A stretch of DNA of 48,863 nucleotides from Deltaproteobacteria bacterium. GTDB lineage: Bacteria > Desulfobacterota > Binatia > Binatales > Binataceae. The translations under genes were made by a program, and so were the position numbers. The stretch lies in assembly GCA_021817345.1 (NCBI GenBank), contig JAKAVC010000048.1, forward strand, positions 1-48,863. The letters are read 5' to 3'. This document shows, in pieces, positions 8,774 to 17,816 of the stretch (position 1 is its first letter; each line of letters begins with the position of its first letter). Below the pieces are notes generated by a model that saw only the letters and a list, made by a program, of their open reading frames with translations, was not told where the DNA came from and ran no database searches.

Positions 8774-10312
8774 GTGGCGGAGAACGGAGGCAGGGTTTCC
8801 GGAGAGGTTGGCAAGGTCTCTTTGTCAGTAATCGTTCCCGTCTACAACGAGCGATATCTTGTCGCCGAATCCCTTGCGCGGCTCAGGGTCCTCGAAAAAT
8901 CTCCGCTTATTTCGCGGGTCGAAGTAATCGTCGTTGACGACGGGTCGAGCGACGGCACCGCCGAGGTTATAGACGCCTTTGCGCGCGAGTGCGACGCAGG
9001 GAGCGGTCGCGCTGAAAGTGACGCCGAAGTGGCGCCGATGTCGTGGATCTTCCTGCGCCACGAGGGCAACCGTGGCAAGGGGGGCGCGATCCGGACCGGG
9101 CTTTCGCACGCAACGGCCGACACCGTAGTAATCCACGACGCGGATCTTGAGTACGACCCCGCGGATATCGTTCGATTGCTCAGGGCTTACGTGGAGAACC
9201 AGGCGGACGCGGTCTTCGGCTCACGCTTCGCCGGCGGCGAGGTGCGCCGCGTCCTGTTCTTCCGGCACGAACTCGGCAACCGGGCCCTGACGTTCCTGTG
9301 CAACCTTGTCTCGAATCTGAACCTGACCGACGTCTGGACCTGCTATAAACTGGTCAGGACCTCGTTGCTCAAGTCGATTCCGCTGGTCAGCAACGACTTC
9401 CGAATCGAGCCAGAGATAGCTATCAAGCTTGCCAAGCGAGAAGCGCGAGTCTTCGAGGTGCCGATAAGCTATTACGGCCGGACCTATCGCGAAGGCAAAA
9501 AAATCGGATGGCGCGACGGTATTCGCGCGCTACTCGCAATCGCTCGCTTTGGCGCAAGCGACTACGTCTATTGCGAGGATAGCTACGGAAGCCAAATACT
9601 CGGCCGCCTTGCCCGGGCGCCGCGCTTCAATCTCTGGATGGCGGACACGATCCGTCCGCTGTGCGGCGATCGGGTGCTGGAAATCGGCAGCGGGGTTGGC
9701 AACCTGGGGCGCGCCCTGATGCCCCGGGCGAAGTACGTCGCCAGCGACGTTAATCCGCTGTATCTCCAGACTTTGAACAATCTTTCGATCGGCCGGCCGT
9801 ATCTTACAGCCGCGTATTGCGACGTGAACGATCTGAGTTCGTTTCCGGTCATGTCCGGCGGTTACGATACCGTGATCTGCCTCAATGTGATCGAGCACGT
9901 GGACGACGATCGGGTTGCGCTCATGAACATCAAGTCGGTGCTTTCGTCCAATGGCCGGGCGATAATTCTCGTGCCGAACGGTCCGTGGAACTACGGGACA
10001 CTCGACGAGGTCCTGGGCCATCGCCGCCGTTACACTCGCCGCGGTATCGAGCGCCTTGCGGACGACTGCCGGCTTGAGGTCTGCGAACTCATCGAGTTCA
10101 ACCGGATCGGAACGCTTGCCTGGTATTTGAACGGGAAGCTGATGCGCCGCCGGAGTTTCAGCCTGCTCCAGATCTGGATGCTGAACCTGCTCACGCCGTT
10201 GATGCGCAGGTTTGACAAATTTCTGCCGGTTCCTCCCCTTAGTCTGATCGCCGTTCTGAAGCCGGCCGAGACGGTTGCGGCTGACAGCGAAGCGCGGGCG
10301 CCGGGCGCCTGA
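8774..10312 (+). CDS. fused family 2 glycosyltransferase and SAM-dependent methyltransferase
   Basis: About 512 residues with two domains. Residues ~15-245 are a GT-A glycosyltransferase of the dolichyl-phosphate mannose synthase type: LSVIVPVYNERYLVAESLA, VIVVDDGSSDGT, and DADLEYDP as the metal-binding DxD-like site. Residues ~290-460 are a class I methyltransferase: DRVLEIGSGVGNLGRAL binds SAM, and VICLNVIEHVDDD is the motif-II region. Such fusions occur in bacterial surface-glycan clusters, where sugar transfer and methylation may be coupled. The start is uncertain: GTG at 8774 is given, and a TTG at 8822, 14 bases after GGAGAGG, is the alternative. There is no signal peptide or clear membrane span, so it is likely cytoplasmic or peripheral. 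Confidence 0.85.
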   Translation: MAENGGRVSGEVGKVSLSVIVPVYNERYLVAESLARLRVLEKSPLISRVEVIVVDDGSSDGTAEVIDAFARECDAGSGRAESDAEVAPMSWIFLRHEGNRGKGGAIRTGLSHATADTVVIHDADLEYDPADIVRLLRAYVENQADAVFGSRFAGGEVRRVLFFRHELGNRALTFLCNLVSNLNLTDVWTCYKLVRTSLLKSIPLVSNDFRIEPEIAIKLAKREARVFEVPISYYGRTYREGKKIGWRDGIRALLAIARFGASDYVYCEDSYGSQILGRLARAPRFNLWMADTIRPLCGDRVLEIGSGVGNLGRALMPRAKYVASDVNPLYLQTLNNLSIGRPYLTAAYCDVNDLSSFPVMSGGYDTVICLNVIEHVDDDRVALMNIKSVLSSNGRAIILVPNGPWNYGTLDEVLGHRRRYTRRGIERLADDCRLEVCELIEFNRIGTLAWYLNGKLMRRRSFSLLQIWMLNLLTPLMRRFDKFLPVPPLSLIAVLKPAETVAADSEARAPGA

Positions 10313-10405
10313 ATCGGCGCCAGGCCCGCTGCTTGCCGTGAAGGACAAGCGCTGCTTCGCCGAATTCCAACTCCGCATGATGCTCGCATCCCGTATGAGG
10401 GCGTG

Positions 10406-10522
10406 ATGAAGCGGTTTCGAACGACGCGCAACCAGCGGGAGACGGGACCGCCGGTATTCCGAGCGGTCCTTCCCGCCGAGGCGTCCGTCTACGTGGGCGC
10501 TCTCGCCGGTGATGTGCGATGA
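10406..10522 (+). CDS. possible 38-residue upstream ORF coupled to lipoprotein gene
   Basis: ATG at 10406 follows a GAGGG ribosome-like site and opens a 38-codon frame whose TGA (10520-10522) overlaps the ATG of the next gene (10519). The overlap ATGA is typical of translational coupling. The peptide (MKRFRTTRNQRETGPPVF...) has no recognisable domain. It may be a leader ORF or chance; GC-rich DNA gives many such frames. Confidence 0.25.
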   Translation: MKRFRTTRNQRETGPPVFRAVLPAEASVYVGALAGDVR

Positions 10523-11562
10523 GTCATCACGAGCGGCACCTCGGCCGAATCCGCGCCCGCCTTTGCCGCCCGGCTCTCGCCGCCCTTGTCGCGCTTGCCG
10601 TGCTGTTGTTCGGATGCGGACCGGCAGCCCTGCGCGGAAAAGCTCTTCCGGCCGCAGAGGCGCCGGCTCCCCGTGCGGTCATGGCGCCGATCCTCGTGCA
10701 CTCCCCGTTCGCGATCGCCACCGGACCTGACGGAAACCTCTGGTTCACCGAATACCAGGCGCCGTATATCGGGCGGATGACGCCGCAGGGCGACGTCAAG
10801 CGGTTTCGAATCGCCGAGAAGGGCTTTGCGGAAAGAATCACGGCGGGACCGGACGGCGCGCTATGGTTTTCCGATCCGCTCGGCAACCAAATCGGCCGTA
10901 TCACCGTAAAGGGCAGGGTGAGCCACGTGACGCTGCCCAACCCAGGATGCGGGCCCGCGGGAATCGCGGCGGGCCGCGGCTATATCTATTTCTCGGAACA
11001 TTCGGCATCGAGGATTGGACGGCTTTCGCCCGGCGGAAAGCTGACGGAGTTCACGCTGCCGCCCGGCAGCGGACCGGGTGCGATCGCGGTTGCGCCCGAT
11101 GGGGGCGTGTATTTCGCTCAGGACCGGGCGAACCGGATCGGCAGGCTCTCGACCGCTGGCAAATTAACCGAGTTCCCTATTCCGACTCCGGACAGCGTTC
11201 CCGGCGGGCTTGCGGTGGACGCGGCCGGCGACGTTTATTTCACGGAGCTCAGGGCCGCGAAGATCGGAAAGCTAACGCCCGACGGCAAAATCGTCGAATT
11301 CAGGTTGCCGCGAAGCGATCCGCCGCTTTCGATCGCGGCCGGCCTTGACGGGAATCTGTGGGTTACCGCGCCGCGTGGGCATCTGATATATCGCGTCAGT
11401 CCGTCGGGCCAGGTCAGCATCTTCGGAGGGACCGAATCCGGCTTCGCGCCGGCCTTTATCACACTTGGCCCGGATGGAAACCTTTACTTCACCGAGCCCG
11501 CCGGGATAATCGGGCGAATTACCACCGCCGGAAAGATAACCGAGTTTCTGCTTTCGCGGTGA
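10519..11562 (+). CDS. virginiamycin B lyase-like beta-propeller lipoprotein
   Basis: 347 residues. The N-terminus has a hydrophobic segment ending LAVLLFGC, a lipobox-like site, so an outer- or inner-membrane lipoprotein is likely. The rest is a string of about seven ~42-residue repeats of the form P-x-x-I-A-x-GPDGNLWFTE...IGR-x-(T/S)-x-x-G, the Vgb/SMP-30/NHL type of beta-propeller. Virginiamycin B lyase itself opens the streptogramin B ring, but most such proteins have unknown substrates, and I cannot place the catalytic His here. The gene sits between two glycosyltransferase genes and is 15 bases from the GT87-like gene, so a cell-envelope role is plausible. Confidence 0.75.
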   Translation: MSHHERHLGRIRARLCRPALAALVALAVLLFGCGPAALRGKALPAAEAPAPRAVMAPILVHSPFAIATGPDGNLWFTEYQAPYIGRMTPQGDVKRFRIAEKGFAERITAGPDGALWFSDPLGNQIGRITVKGRVSHVTLPNPGCGPAGIAAGRGYIYFSEHSASRIGRLSPGGKLTEFTLPPGSGPGAIAVAPDGGVYFAQDRANRIGRLSTAGKLTEFPIPTPDSVPGGLAVDAAGDVYFTELRAAKIGKLTPDGKIVEFRLPRSDPPLSIAAGLDGNLWVTAPRGHLIYRVSPSGQVSIFGGTESGFAPAFITLGPDGNLYFTEPAGIIGRITTAGKITEFLLSR

Positions 11563-11577
11563 TTCGGCAAGCTAGAA

Positions 11578-12924
11578 ATGAAAACCTTCGGTTCAAGCGC
11601 GCGGCCGTGGAAGCCGCCGAAAATGCTTGCGGTTCTCGGTCAGCCCGGCCCTCTTGCGATTATCCTGGCGGCCACGCTCGTGTCGGTGCTGGCGCACGCA
11701 GTCAGTCTTCCCGCGCGTTCCAATCAGCTCGACTTCAGCCACTATTACGTTTCGGCGCTTGCGCTTCGAGAAGGCCTCAACCCGTACACCACGCGCCTTG
11801 AGACGCTCGCCCGGCCACTGGGCCTGGACATCAGGGCCATCAGAAAAGCGGGCTATCCGCCGGCCTTTCTGCTTTGCTTTGAGCCGCTGACGCTTCTCAC
11901 TGCGCGCGCCGCCTACTGGACGTGGACCGGCTTCTCGACTCTGTGCTTCGCGCTCGCGCTTTACCTGATGCTGACGGCCGAGGTGCATTTCGAGCGGCGG
12001 CTCGAATCGCTGATAGTTGCGTTGGCAATTCTGTATCAGCCGGTCTGGTATCACTACAAGTACGCACAGAGCCAGCTCCTGATCCTGCTGCTTGTGGTCG
12101 TTATGATGCGTGCGTTCGCGCGCGGACGCGATTCGCTGGCCGGTTTTTCACTCGCCGCGGCTGTCGCGCTAAGGGTCTTTCCGGTGATTCTCGCAGGTTA
12201 CCTGATGTGCCGGCGACGATGGCGCGCGCTTGCGTGGACGGCGGGATGGGGCGTTGCGATCGGCGCGATGACCCTCGCCGCGGCCGGGACCACGGGCTTG
12301 TACTTCCTAAAAGTGATCCCGTTTCTTACCAGCCGTGAGTTCCTCGCCCGTCCCGCGGACATTTCGCTCGGCGCATTCGTCTCCCGGCTGTTCTGGTATT
12401 CGATGGGCGGCAGGCTTGGGCCGGTCGCCGATATGGCCAGGCGAATTGCGGCCACCGCCGCGGAACTCGCGGTGCTCGCGATCGTGGCGCGCGCGACGAT
12501 TGCCTCGGGCCGGAACGCGGCGGGGCAGGACCCGGATTGGAACGACGAGGAACGCCGTGCGCTCGGGCTATGGATCGCCGCGATGGTGCTGGTAGCGCCG
12601 ACCGCGTGGGAGCATTACCTGGTCCTGATGCTCATTCCGCTGCTGTTAATCGCCGACGGCGCCGCCCGCCGCGTCGCGAGCAGCCGCGCCGTATGGGCCG
12701 CGATCGCAAGCTGGATAGCGTGGCCGGTTCAGTCGCTGGTCTTTGCGACGATTGTACCGCTGACGCCGATGCGGCTCAGGGTCGGGTCGATTTTCGCGAT
12801 CGCGGAACTTTCGATGGTCGCGCAGGCGCTCGGCTTTCTCGCCGCGTATTGGTTCGTGAGCGATAGGGTTTCCGAGGCGGCTCCCGCGCTGAGCGCCTGT
12901 CCGCCAAGCGCCGAAATCGGCTGA
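11578..12924 (+). CDS. GT87/DUF2029-family membrane mannosyltransferase-like protein
   Basis: 448 residues with about nine to ten hydrophobic spans. The stretch after the first span, NQLDFSHYYVSALALREGLN, then PYTT, is the DUF2029 (GT87) loop in which the Asp is catalytic in the polyprenyl-phosphate-mannose-dependent mannosyltransferases. YPPAFLLCFEPL, WYHYKYAQSQLLILLLVVV and SLAAAVALRVFPVILAGYLM are the other typical motifs. The family adds mannose or arabinose to lipid-linked glycans at the outer face of the inner membrane. Position downstream of a DPM-synthase-like domain (8774-10312), which could make the lipid-linked sugar donor, supports a joint pathway, by inference. Confidence 0.8.
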   Translation: MKTFGSSARPWKPPKMLAVLGQPGPLAIILAATLVSVLAHAVSLPARSNQLDFSHYYVSALALREGLNPYTTRLETLARPLGLDIRAIRKAGYPPAFLLCFEPLTLLTARAAYWTWTGFSTLCFALALYLMLTAEVHFERRLESLIVALAILYQPVWYHYKYAQSQLLILLLVVVMMRAFARGRDSLAGFSLAAAVALRVFPVILAGYLMCRRRWRALAWTAGWGVAIGAMTLAAAGTTGLYFLKVIPFLTSREFLARPADISLGAFVSRLFWYSMGGRLGPVADMARRIAATAAELAVLAIVARATIASGRNAAGQDPDWNDEERRALGLWIAAMVLVAPTAWEHYLVLMLIPLLLIADGAARRVASSRAVWAAIASWIAWPVQSLVFATIVPLTPMRLRVGSIFAIAELSMVAQALGFLAAYWFVSDRVSEAAPALSACPPSAEIG

Positions 12925-13125
12925 ACGCGAGCCACCCGCACCCCGCGGAAATACTCGCCGCGCCGCGACGCCGTTTCTCCTGTTCGCCTGCGGGAGTTTT
13001 GCGGTATAAGCGGGATGGCTTGCGCGCGGGACTGACGCCGCGTGAGGGTCGTCGCTTCGGGAATCCAAAAGGGGAATTCCGGCGATTCGATTTCGACATC
13101 ATAAAGGCAAGGGAGAAAGTGAGTA

Positions 13126-14016
13126 ATGGGCAAGCTCGACGGTAAGGTCGCCGCCGTCACGGGCGGCGGACGCGGTATCGGCCGCGGAATCTGCAAACTG
13201 ATGGCCGCGCACGGAGCCGCGGTCGTGGTCAATGACCTCGGAGTTACGGTCGCGGGCCAGAGGGAGACAACTTCACCCGCCGACGATGTCGTCAAGGAAA
13301 TCAAGGCGGCCGGCGGGACCGCCGTCACCAACCATATGGACATCGCGACCGTCGAGGGCGGCGAGGGACTCATCAACCAGGCGATCAAGGAGTTCGGCAA
13401 GCTCGATATCCTGGTCAACGTCGCCGGCATCCTGCGCGACCGCATGATCTTCAACATGAGCGAGCAGGAGTGGGACGACGTGATCCGGGTCCATCTGAAG
13501 GGCCACTACTGCACGATGCGTCCCGCGTCGGCCCATATGCGCGAGCGCAAATACGGCCGTATCATCAACTTTTCCTCGAACTCCGCGCTTGGCAGCCCCG
13601 GACAGCCGAACTACGCCGCGGCCAAGGCGGGAATCCTCGGCCTTACCTACAGCAGCGCGGTCGCGCTTCAGAAGTACAACATCACGGTCAACGCGATCAT
13701 GCCGGGCGCGGCTACGCGCATGACCGACACGATTCCGGCGGGCCGGATGCCTGGCGTGACCGGGGTGACCAGCGAAAGCGCGGAAGGCACGCCGCGCGAT
13801 CCCGCAAACGTCGCGCCGATCGTCGTGTACCTTGCGAGCGACGACGCCGCCAACGTCACCGGACAGTGCTTCGGCGCCTATGGCTATCGTATCCAGCGCA
13901 TGACCCACATCGTTCCCGACAAGATCATCTACAACAACGGGCCGTGGGACGTTGACAAGCTCGCCGAGGTCTTCAAGACCACGCTCGGCCAGGATCTGAT
14001 TCCGCCGCGGATGTAA
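13126..14016 (+). CDS. SDR, 3-hydroxyacyl-CoA dehydrogenase (MFE-2/17beta-HSD4) type
   Basis: 296 residues. KVAAVTGGGRGIGRGICKLM binds the cofactor; VVVNDLG, with Asp after the second strand, suggests NAD preference. LVNVAGILRDRMIFNMSEQE replaces NNAG with NVAG and matches the hydroxyacyl-CoA dehydrogenase domain of multifunctional enzyme 2. FSSNSALGSPGQPNYAAAKA holds Ser and the Tyr-x-x-x-Lys pair. The protein is longer than a simple SDR, as in that subgroup. Role: probable oxidation of a 3-hydroxyacyl-CoA or related alcohol in beta-oxidation of a bulky acyl chain. It has its own short leader with AAGGGAGAAAG before the ATG. Confidence 0.82.
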   Translation: MGKLDGKVAAVTGGGRGIGRGICKLMAAHGAAVVVNDLGVTVAGQRETTSPADDVVKEIKAAGGTAVTNHMDIATVEGGEGLINQAIKEFGKLDILVNVAGILRDRMIFNMSEQEWDDVIRVHLKGHYCTMRPASAHMRERKYGRIINFSSNSALGSPGQPNYAAAKAGILGLTYSSAVALQKYNITVNAIMPGAATRMTDTIPAGRMPGVTGVTSESAEGTPRDPANVAPIVVYLASDDAANVTGQCFGAYGYRIQRMTHIVPDKIIYNNGPWDVDKLAEVFKTTLGQDLIPPRM

Positions 14017-14036
14017 CCGCGCACACCGCGCGCCAA

Positions 14037-14075
14037 AGCGTGCCCGTTCGGCTCGAAACGTCGTCCGGGCACGCT
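14037..14075. other. nested inverted repeat after the SDR gene
   Basis: A perfect 10-bp stem (AGCGTGCCCG at 14037-14046 with CGGGCACGCT at 14066-14075) encloses a smaller hairpin TTCG-gct-CGAA. It starts 21 bases after the stop of the SDR gene. No T-run follows on either side, so it is either a weak terminator or an mRNA-stabilising structure. Confidence 0.45.
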
Positions 14076-14207
14076 CTTCGCCGCACAATTCAACTTTTGC
14101 GCCGGGCCGCGATCGGCGTACGCGGCAAAGTTTCCCCTCGTTCGGCGAGCGCCGGCGCGGCGCCGCTTGTCCGGCCGCCCGTGGCTGCCTATGCTGCATC
14201 GGCATCG

Positions 14208-15008
14208 ATGGAGGACTGGAATCCCGAACTCTATAACCGCTTTCGCGCCTACCGCGCGGAGCCGTTTCTCGAAATTCTCGAGCGCCTGACGCTTGGCCGC
14301 GCCGAACGGATCGTCGATCTCGGATGCGGCAGCGGCGAGAACACGCTCGAACTCGCCCGCAGAAGTGCGGACAGCCGTGTGCTCGGGCTCGATTCGTCTC
14401 CGTCGATGATCGACGCGGCGCGCGCGCTGCTCGGCCGAAGCGAACCCGGGCTCGGCGAGCGCGTCAGTTTCACAGTCGGCGATATCCGCGAATTCCGCGC
14501 CGATGGCGAATACGCGGTGGTGTTTTCCAACGCCGCGCTTCAATGGGTCGCGGGCCATCGCGGGATTTTCACGGCACTCTATCGCGCGCTCGCGCCCGGC
14601 GGACGGCTCGTCGTCCAGATGCCGGCGAACGAGAGCGAGACCACGCAGATGACGATTCTTGCGCTTTGCGGCGAAGAACCGTGGCGCGCGACGCTCTCGG
14701 GAGTCGGCGTTGCGTCGCGCTCGGTGCCCGGCCCGGCGCATTACCGCGCGATGCTTTCCGAGCTCGGCTTCGAGCGGATCGATTGTTATTACCGGACCTT
14801 CGAGCATCCGATGCGAAGCACGGAGGAGATCGTCGAATGGAGCCGCGCGACGGCGCTGCGGCCGCTGCTCGGCGCGATTCCCGCCTCCGAGCATCCGCGC
14901 TTCCTTGACGCACTCGCGGCGCGGCTCGCGGACGCATACGGGACGTCGGGACCGCTCGTTTTTCCATTCCGCCGCCTGTTCATCTGGGCGACGCGACCGG
15001 CGCGTTGA
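14208..15008 (+). CDS. trans-aconitate 2-methyltransferase-like SAM methyltransferase
   Basis: 266 residues. The start MEDWNPELYNRFRAYRAEPF is the D-W-x-P-x-x-Y-x-x-F signature of trans-aconitate methyltransferase (Tam). RIVDLGCGSGENTLELARR is the SAM-binding motif I, VLGLDSSPSMI motif II, and FSNAALQWVAGH the post-motif characteristic of Tam. Tam methylates trans-aconitate, relieving inhibition of aconitase. Residues such as MPANESE differ slightly from the E. coli reading MPDNLSE, and a different acid may be the substrate. There is no clear ribosome site before the ATG at 14208; the frame is open further upstream, so a longer form is possible. The stop is four bases before the next start. 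Confidence 0.75.
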   Translation: MEDWNPELYNRFRAYRAEPFLEILERLTLGRAERIVDLGCGSGENTLELARRSADSRVLGLDSSPSMIDAARALLGRSEPGLGERVSFTVGDIREFRADGEYAVVFSNAALQWVAGHRGIFTALYRALAPGGRLVVQMPANESETTQMTILALCGEEPWRATLSGVGVASRSVPGPAHYRAMLSELGFERIDCYYRTFEHPMRSTEEIVEWSRATALRPLLGAIPASEHPRFLDALAARLADAYGTSGPLVFPFRRLFIWATRPAR

Positions 15009-15012
15009 CCCG

Positions 15013-15963
15013 ATGACGCGGCGCGCATCCGAAGTTTCACTTGTCGCGCATGGCGGCGCGGGCGCCGTCGGACCGCGCGAAGAGCGGCCCGAGCGCCGAC
15101 GCGGGATGCTTGAGGCGATTCGCGCCGGAGCGCGCGTGCTTCGCCAGGGCGGAAGCGCGCTTGACGCCGTGGTCGCGACGGTCGTCGTCCTCGAAGACCA
15201 TCCGCTTTTCAACGCAGGCTACGGCTCGCTGCTCAATACCGACGGCGCGGTCGAGATGGACGCCTCGGTGATGGTTGCGACGCCGGCCGAGAACCAGGCC
15301 GCGCGATTTGACGTCAAGGCGGGCGCGGTCGCGGCGGTCAGCCGGGTGCGAAATCCCGTCCGGCTCGCGCGCGCCGTGATGGAGAACACGAGGCATCTCC
15401 TGATGGTCGGGCGCGGCGCCGAGCGTCTCGCGCGCCGGGCCGGAATCGAGCTTTGCCGTGCTGAGGAACTGATAAGTCCGCGGGCGCGCAAGCGATGGCG
15501 CGAGCGGATGGCGCGCCAGGGCGGTGCGGGCGCCGCTCATGGCACCGTCGGCGCCGTTGCTATCGACGCGCGCGGGCAAATGGCCGCCGCGACCTCAACG
15601 GGCGGAGTTCCGGGCAAGATGCCCGGGCGGGTCGGCGATTCGGCGATAATCGGTGCGGGGACTTTCGCCGATTCGCTCGGAGCGGCCTCCGCGACCGGCG
15701 AGGGCGAGGCGATTATAATGGCCACGCTCTGCCGCGCGGCGGTCGGCGCGCTTGCACGGTCGAATCCCGAACGCGTCGCCCGGCGCGCGATCGCTTCCTT
15801 GATTGCGCCTCGCGGTGCGGAGGCGGGAATCGTTATCGTCGACCGGCGCGGCAGAATCGGTTACGCGCACAACGCGGGAAGCATGCAGGTCGGGATCTAC
15901 GATTCGCGCGCGGGAATCCGCCAGCTATGGGTCGAACCGCTCACCGGGCGGCCGGGGTCATAA
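15013..15963 (+). CDS. isoaspartyl peptidase/L-asparaginase (Ntn hydrolase, type 2)
   Basis: 316 residues. LVAHGGAGAVG is the N-terminal oxyanion motif, GGSALDAVVATVVVLEDHPLFNAGYGSLL the conserved core, and AAHGTVGAVAID the autocleavage site: Gly177-Thr178, where Thr178 becomes the N-terminal nucleophile of the beta chain after self-processing. ATSTGGVPGKMPGRVGDSAI and SATGEGEAII bind the substrate. The enzyme releases beta-aspartyl residues from damaged peptides or hydrolyses asparagine. It lies four bases after the methyltransferase and 47 bases before the GT39 gene, so it is part of a run of same-strand genes. Confidence 0.92.
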   Translation: MTRRASEVSLVAHGGAGAVGPREERPERRRGMLEAIRAGARVLRQGGSALDAVVATVVVLEDHPLFNAGYGSLLNTDGAVEMDASVMVATPAENQAARFDVKAGAVAAVSRVRNPVRLARAVMENTRHLLMVGRGAERLARRAGIELCRAEELISPRARKRWRERMARQGGAGAAHGTVGAVAIDARGQMAAATSTGGVPGKMPGRVGDSAIIGAGTFADSLGAASATGEGEAIIMATLCRAAVGALARSNPERVARRAIASLIAPRGAEAGIVIVDRRGRIGYAHNAGSMQVGIYDSRAGIRQLWVEPLTGRPGS

Positions 15964-16010
15964 CGGCGCGGCGTTGTGCGCGAGTGAAGTTTCGCGCGGA
16001 GTCAATCAGG

Positions 16011-17816
16011 ATGAGTGCTTTTGAGCGGCCATTTCGTGTCGGCGCATTCGCGTTCTTGCTTGCGCTTGCGGTTCTCGCGCAGGGAATCAACGCGCCTTTC
16101 GTGAAGGACGCCGAGCCGCAGTCCGCCCAATGGGTTCAGAGCGTCGCGGACGGCCGGATTCTGATTCCGCTTGATTATTACGGCCAGATGGATCGCAAGC
16201 CGCCGCTTTTCTACTGGCTTTCGGGCGCGATAACCGCCGCGAGTGGGGGACGCGCCAATGAAGTGAACTCGCGCGCGGTCTCGTGGCTTGCTGCCGCGGC
16301 GCTCTCGGTCGAGGTGCTGTTCTGGAGCGCCGCCCAGATGGGCGTGGCGAGCGGATGGCTCGCGTTCTTCCTGCTGCTCGGAACCTATGGATTCGCTTCC
16401 AGGGCGACGCTCGCGCTGACCGATATGCTGCTCACGTTCTGGATTTTCACCGTATGGTGCCTGCTGTATCCGAAGCTCGAAGACCGGGACGCCTCGCGAT
16501 GGCGCACGCCGGCCGCGGGAATCCTGCTCGGCCTTGGAGTTCTGACCAAGGGGCCGGTTGCGATCGTGCTTCCGGCAATCGCCGCGGGACTGTGGCTGTT
16601 GTTCAGGAAACGCTCGCGCGCGCTGGCGACGCTCAAGCGTGGATGGCCGTGGGCGATACTGGCGATTGCGGTTGCGCTCGGCGCATGCTGGTACGTCCCG
16701 GCGTCGATCGCGGGTGGCGCTCATTTTTTCGAGATTTTCGTGAAGGAAAACTACGGGCATTTTCTGCCGCGCGCGATGGGCGGGACGGGCGAGGCCGCGC
16801 GCCCGATCTATTACATCGCGCTTCGCATGTTTGGCGGGATGATGCCGATAAGTTTTCTTCTGCCCGCGCTCCTGGTTGCGCTCTGGACCGGCGCCTTCGA
16901 CGAGCGAGCGCGAAGGCCGGCTCTCTATCAGCTTACCTTCGCGCTGACCGTGCTGATCTTCTTCAGCGTTGCGAGCGCCAAACGCGACGATTATATCCTG
17001 CCCGCGCTCCCGAGCCTCGCCATCGGATTCGCGGCGCTGTTCACGGCGCTTAAGAAACCGGCTGCCGAACGGGGCATCCGATGGGCGACGCTCCTGCGCG
17101 ACGTGACGGTTGCGGGAATCGTCGCCGTGATGGCCCTCGGGATTTTCGTCGCGTGGCTGTTCGAAGCGTTCGGCGCTCGGTTCAATCTCGCCCGTTTCGG
17201 GATTCAGGCGCGCCCCGACAATCTGACCGCGCGAATCTTTCTGGAACACGCGCGAAGTTTCAGCCCCGCATTCGCGATGATGGTCATCGCCGCAACCGCC
17301 GCCATGGCGCTCGTATGGATGGGACATCGGCGGCGAAGCGCGGGTTTTTTCGGCGCGGCGCTCGCCACGCTAAGCCTCGCGGGAGTGCTCCTGTTCACCG
17401 CTTCACTTCGGCCCGAGGCCGACGTGCGGCGCACGGTTGAATTCGCGGCGCGCGACGCCATGCGAATCGTCGGCGACCAGCCGTTCTATATCGTTGCGGG
17501 CCGAAACTACGAACTGTCGTACTATTGCGGCAAGGCGATCCCCCCGCTTCTCACAGGGCGGCGGAGGACTCCGGCGGTCGAAAAACCGCCGCTTTACATC
17601 TTCGCGTACAATCGAGACCTCGGGCGCCTCGGCGGGAAATTTCGCAAGCGCCTGATGCGGGTCGCTTCCTATCGCGTCGCAGGCGGAGCCGGACCGCCGT
17701 CGCTGTACATGATGATGCCCGAGATGCATATGCCGATGAATCACATGGAGATGCCCGGCATGTCGATGCCCGGGACGCATCGGGGTTTGAAACCGGGGCC
17801 CATGCACGCTAAATGA
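16011..17816 (+). CDS. GT39-family (ArnT/PMT-like) membrane glycosyltransferase with Met/His-rich tail
   Basis: 601 residues. The first loop after TM1 reads INAPFVKDAEPQSAQW, where the Asp-Glu pair matches the catalytic D-E of ArnT/PMT-type glycosyltransferases. MDRKPPLFYWLSGA is the next conserved loop, and GLGVLTKGPVAIVLP a conserved TM segment. About 11-12 membrane spans are followed by a periplasmic domain (GDQPFYIVAGRNYELSYY). The last ~35 residues are rich in Met and His (MMMPEMHMPMNHMEMPGMSM, then PGTH), unlike anything expected in ArnT. The family transfers a sugar from a polyprenyl carrier to lipid A or protein in the periplasm. Its TGA overlaps the ATG of the next gene. Confidence 0.85.
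   Translation: MSAFERPFRVGAFAFLLALAVLAQGINAPFVKDAEPQSAQWVQSVADGRILIPLDYYGQMDRKPPLFYWLSGAITAASGGRANEVNSRAVSWLAAAALSVEVLFWSAAQMGVASGWLAFFLLLGTYGFASRATLALTDMLLTFWIFTVWCLLYPKLEDRDASRWRTPAAGILLGLGVLTKGPVAIVLPAIAAGLWLLFRKRSRALATLKRGWPWAILAIAVALGACWYVPASIAGGAHFFEIFVKENYGHFLPRAMGGTGEAARPIYYIALRMFGGMMPISFLLPALLVALWTGAFDERARRPALYQLTFALTVLIFFSVASAKRDDYILPALPSLAIGFAALFTALKKPAAERGIRWATLLRDVTVAGIVAVMALGIFVAWLFEAFGARFNLARFGIQARPDNLTARIFLEHARSFSPAFAMMVIAATAAMALVWMGHRRRSAGFFGAALATLSLAGVLLFTASLRPEADVRRTVEFAARDAMRIVGDQPFYIVAGRNYELSYYCGKAIPPLLTGRRRTPAVEKPPLYIFAYNRDLGRLGGKFRKRLMRVASYRVAGGAGPPSLYMMMPEMHMPMNHMEMPGMSMPGTHRGLKPGPMHAK

Noticed and set aside
16002-17327. Minus-strand frame of 441 codons across the GT39 gene
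   Set aside because: Arg/Glu/Gln-rich antisense shadow of a clear membrane protein.
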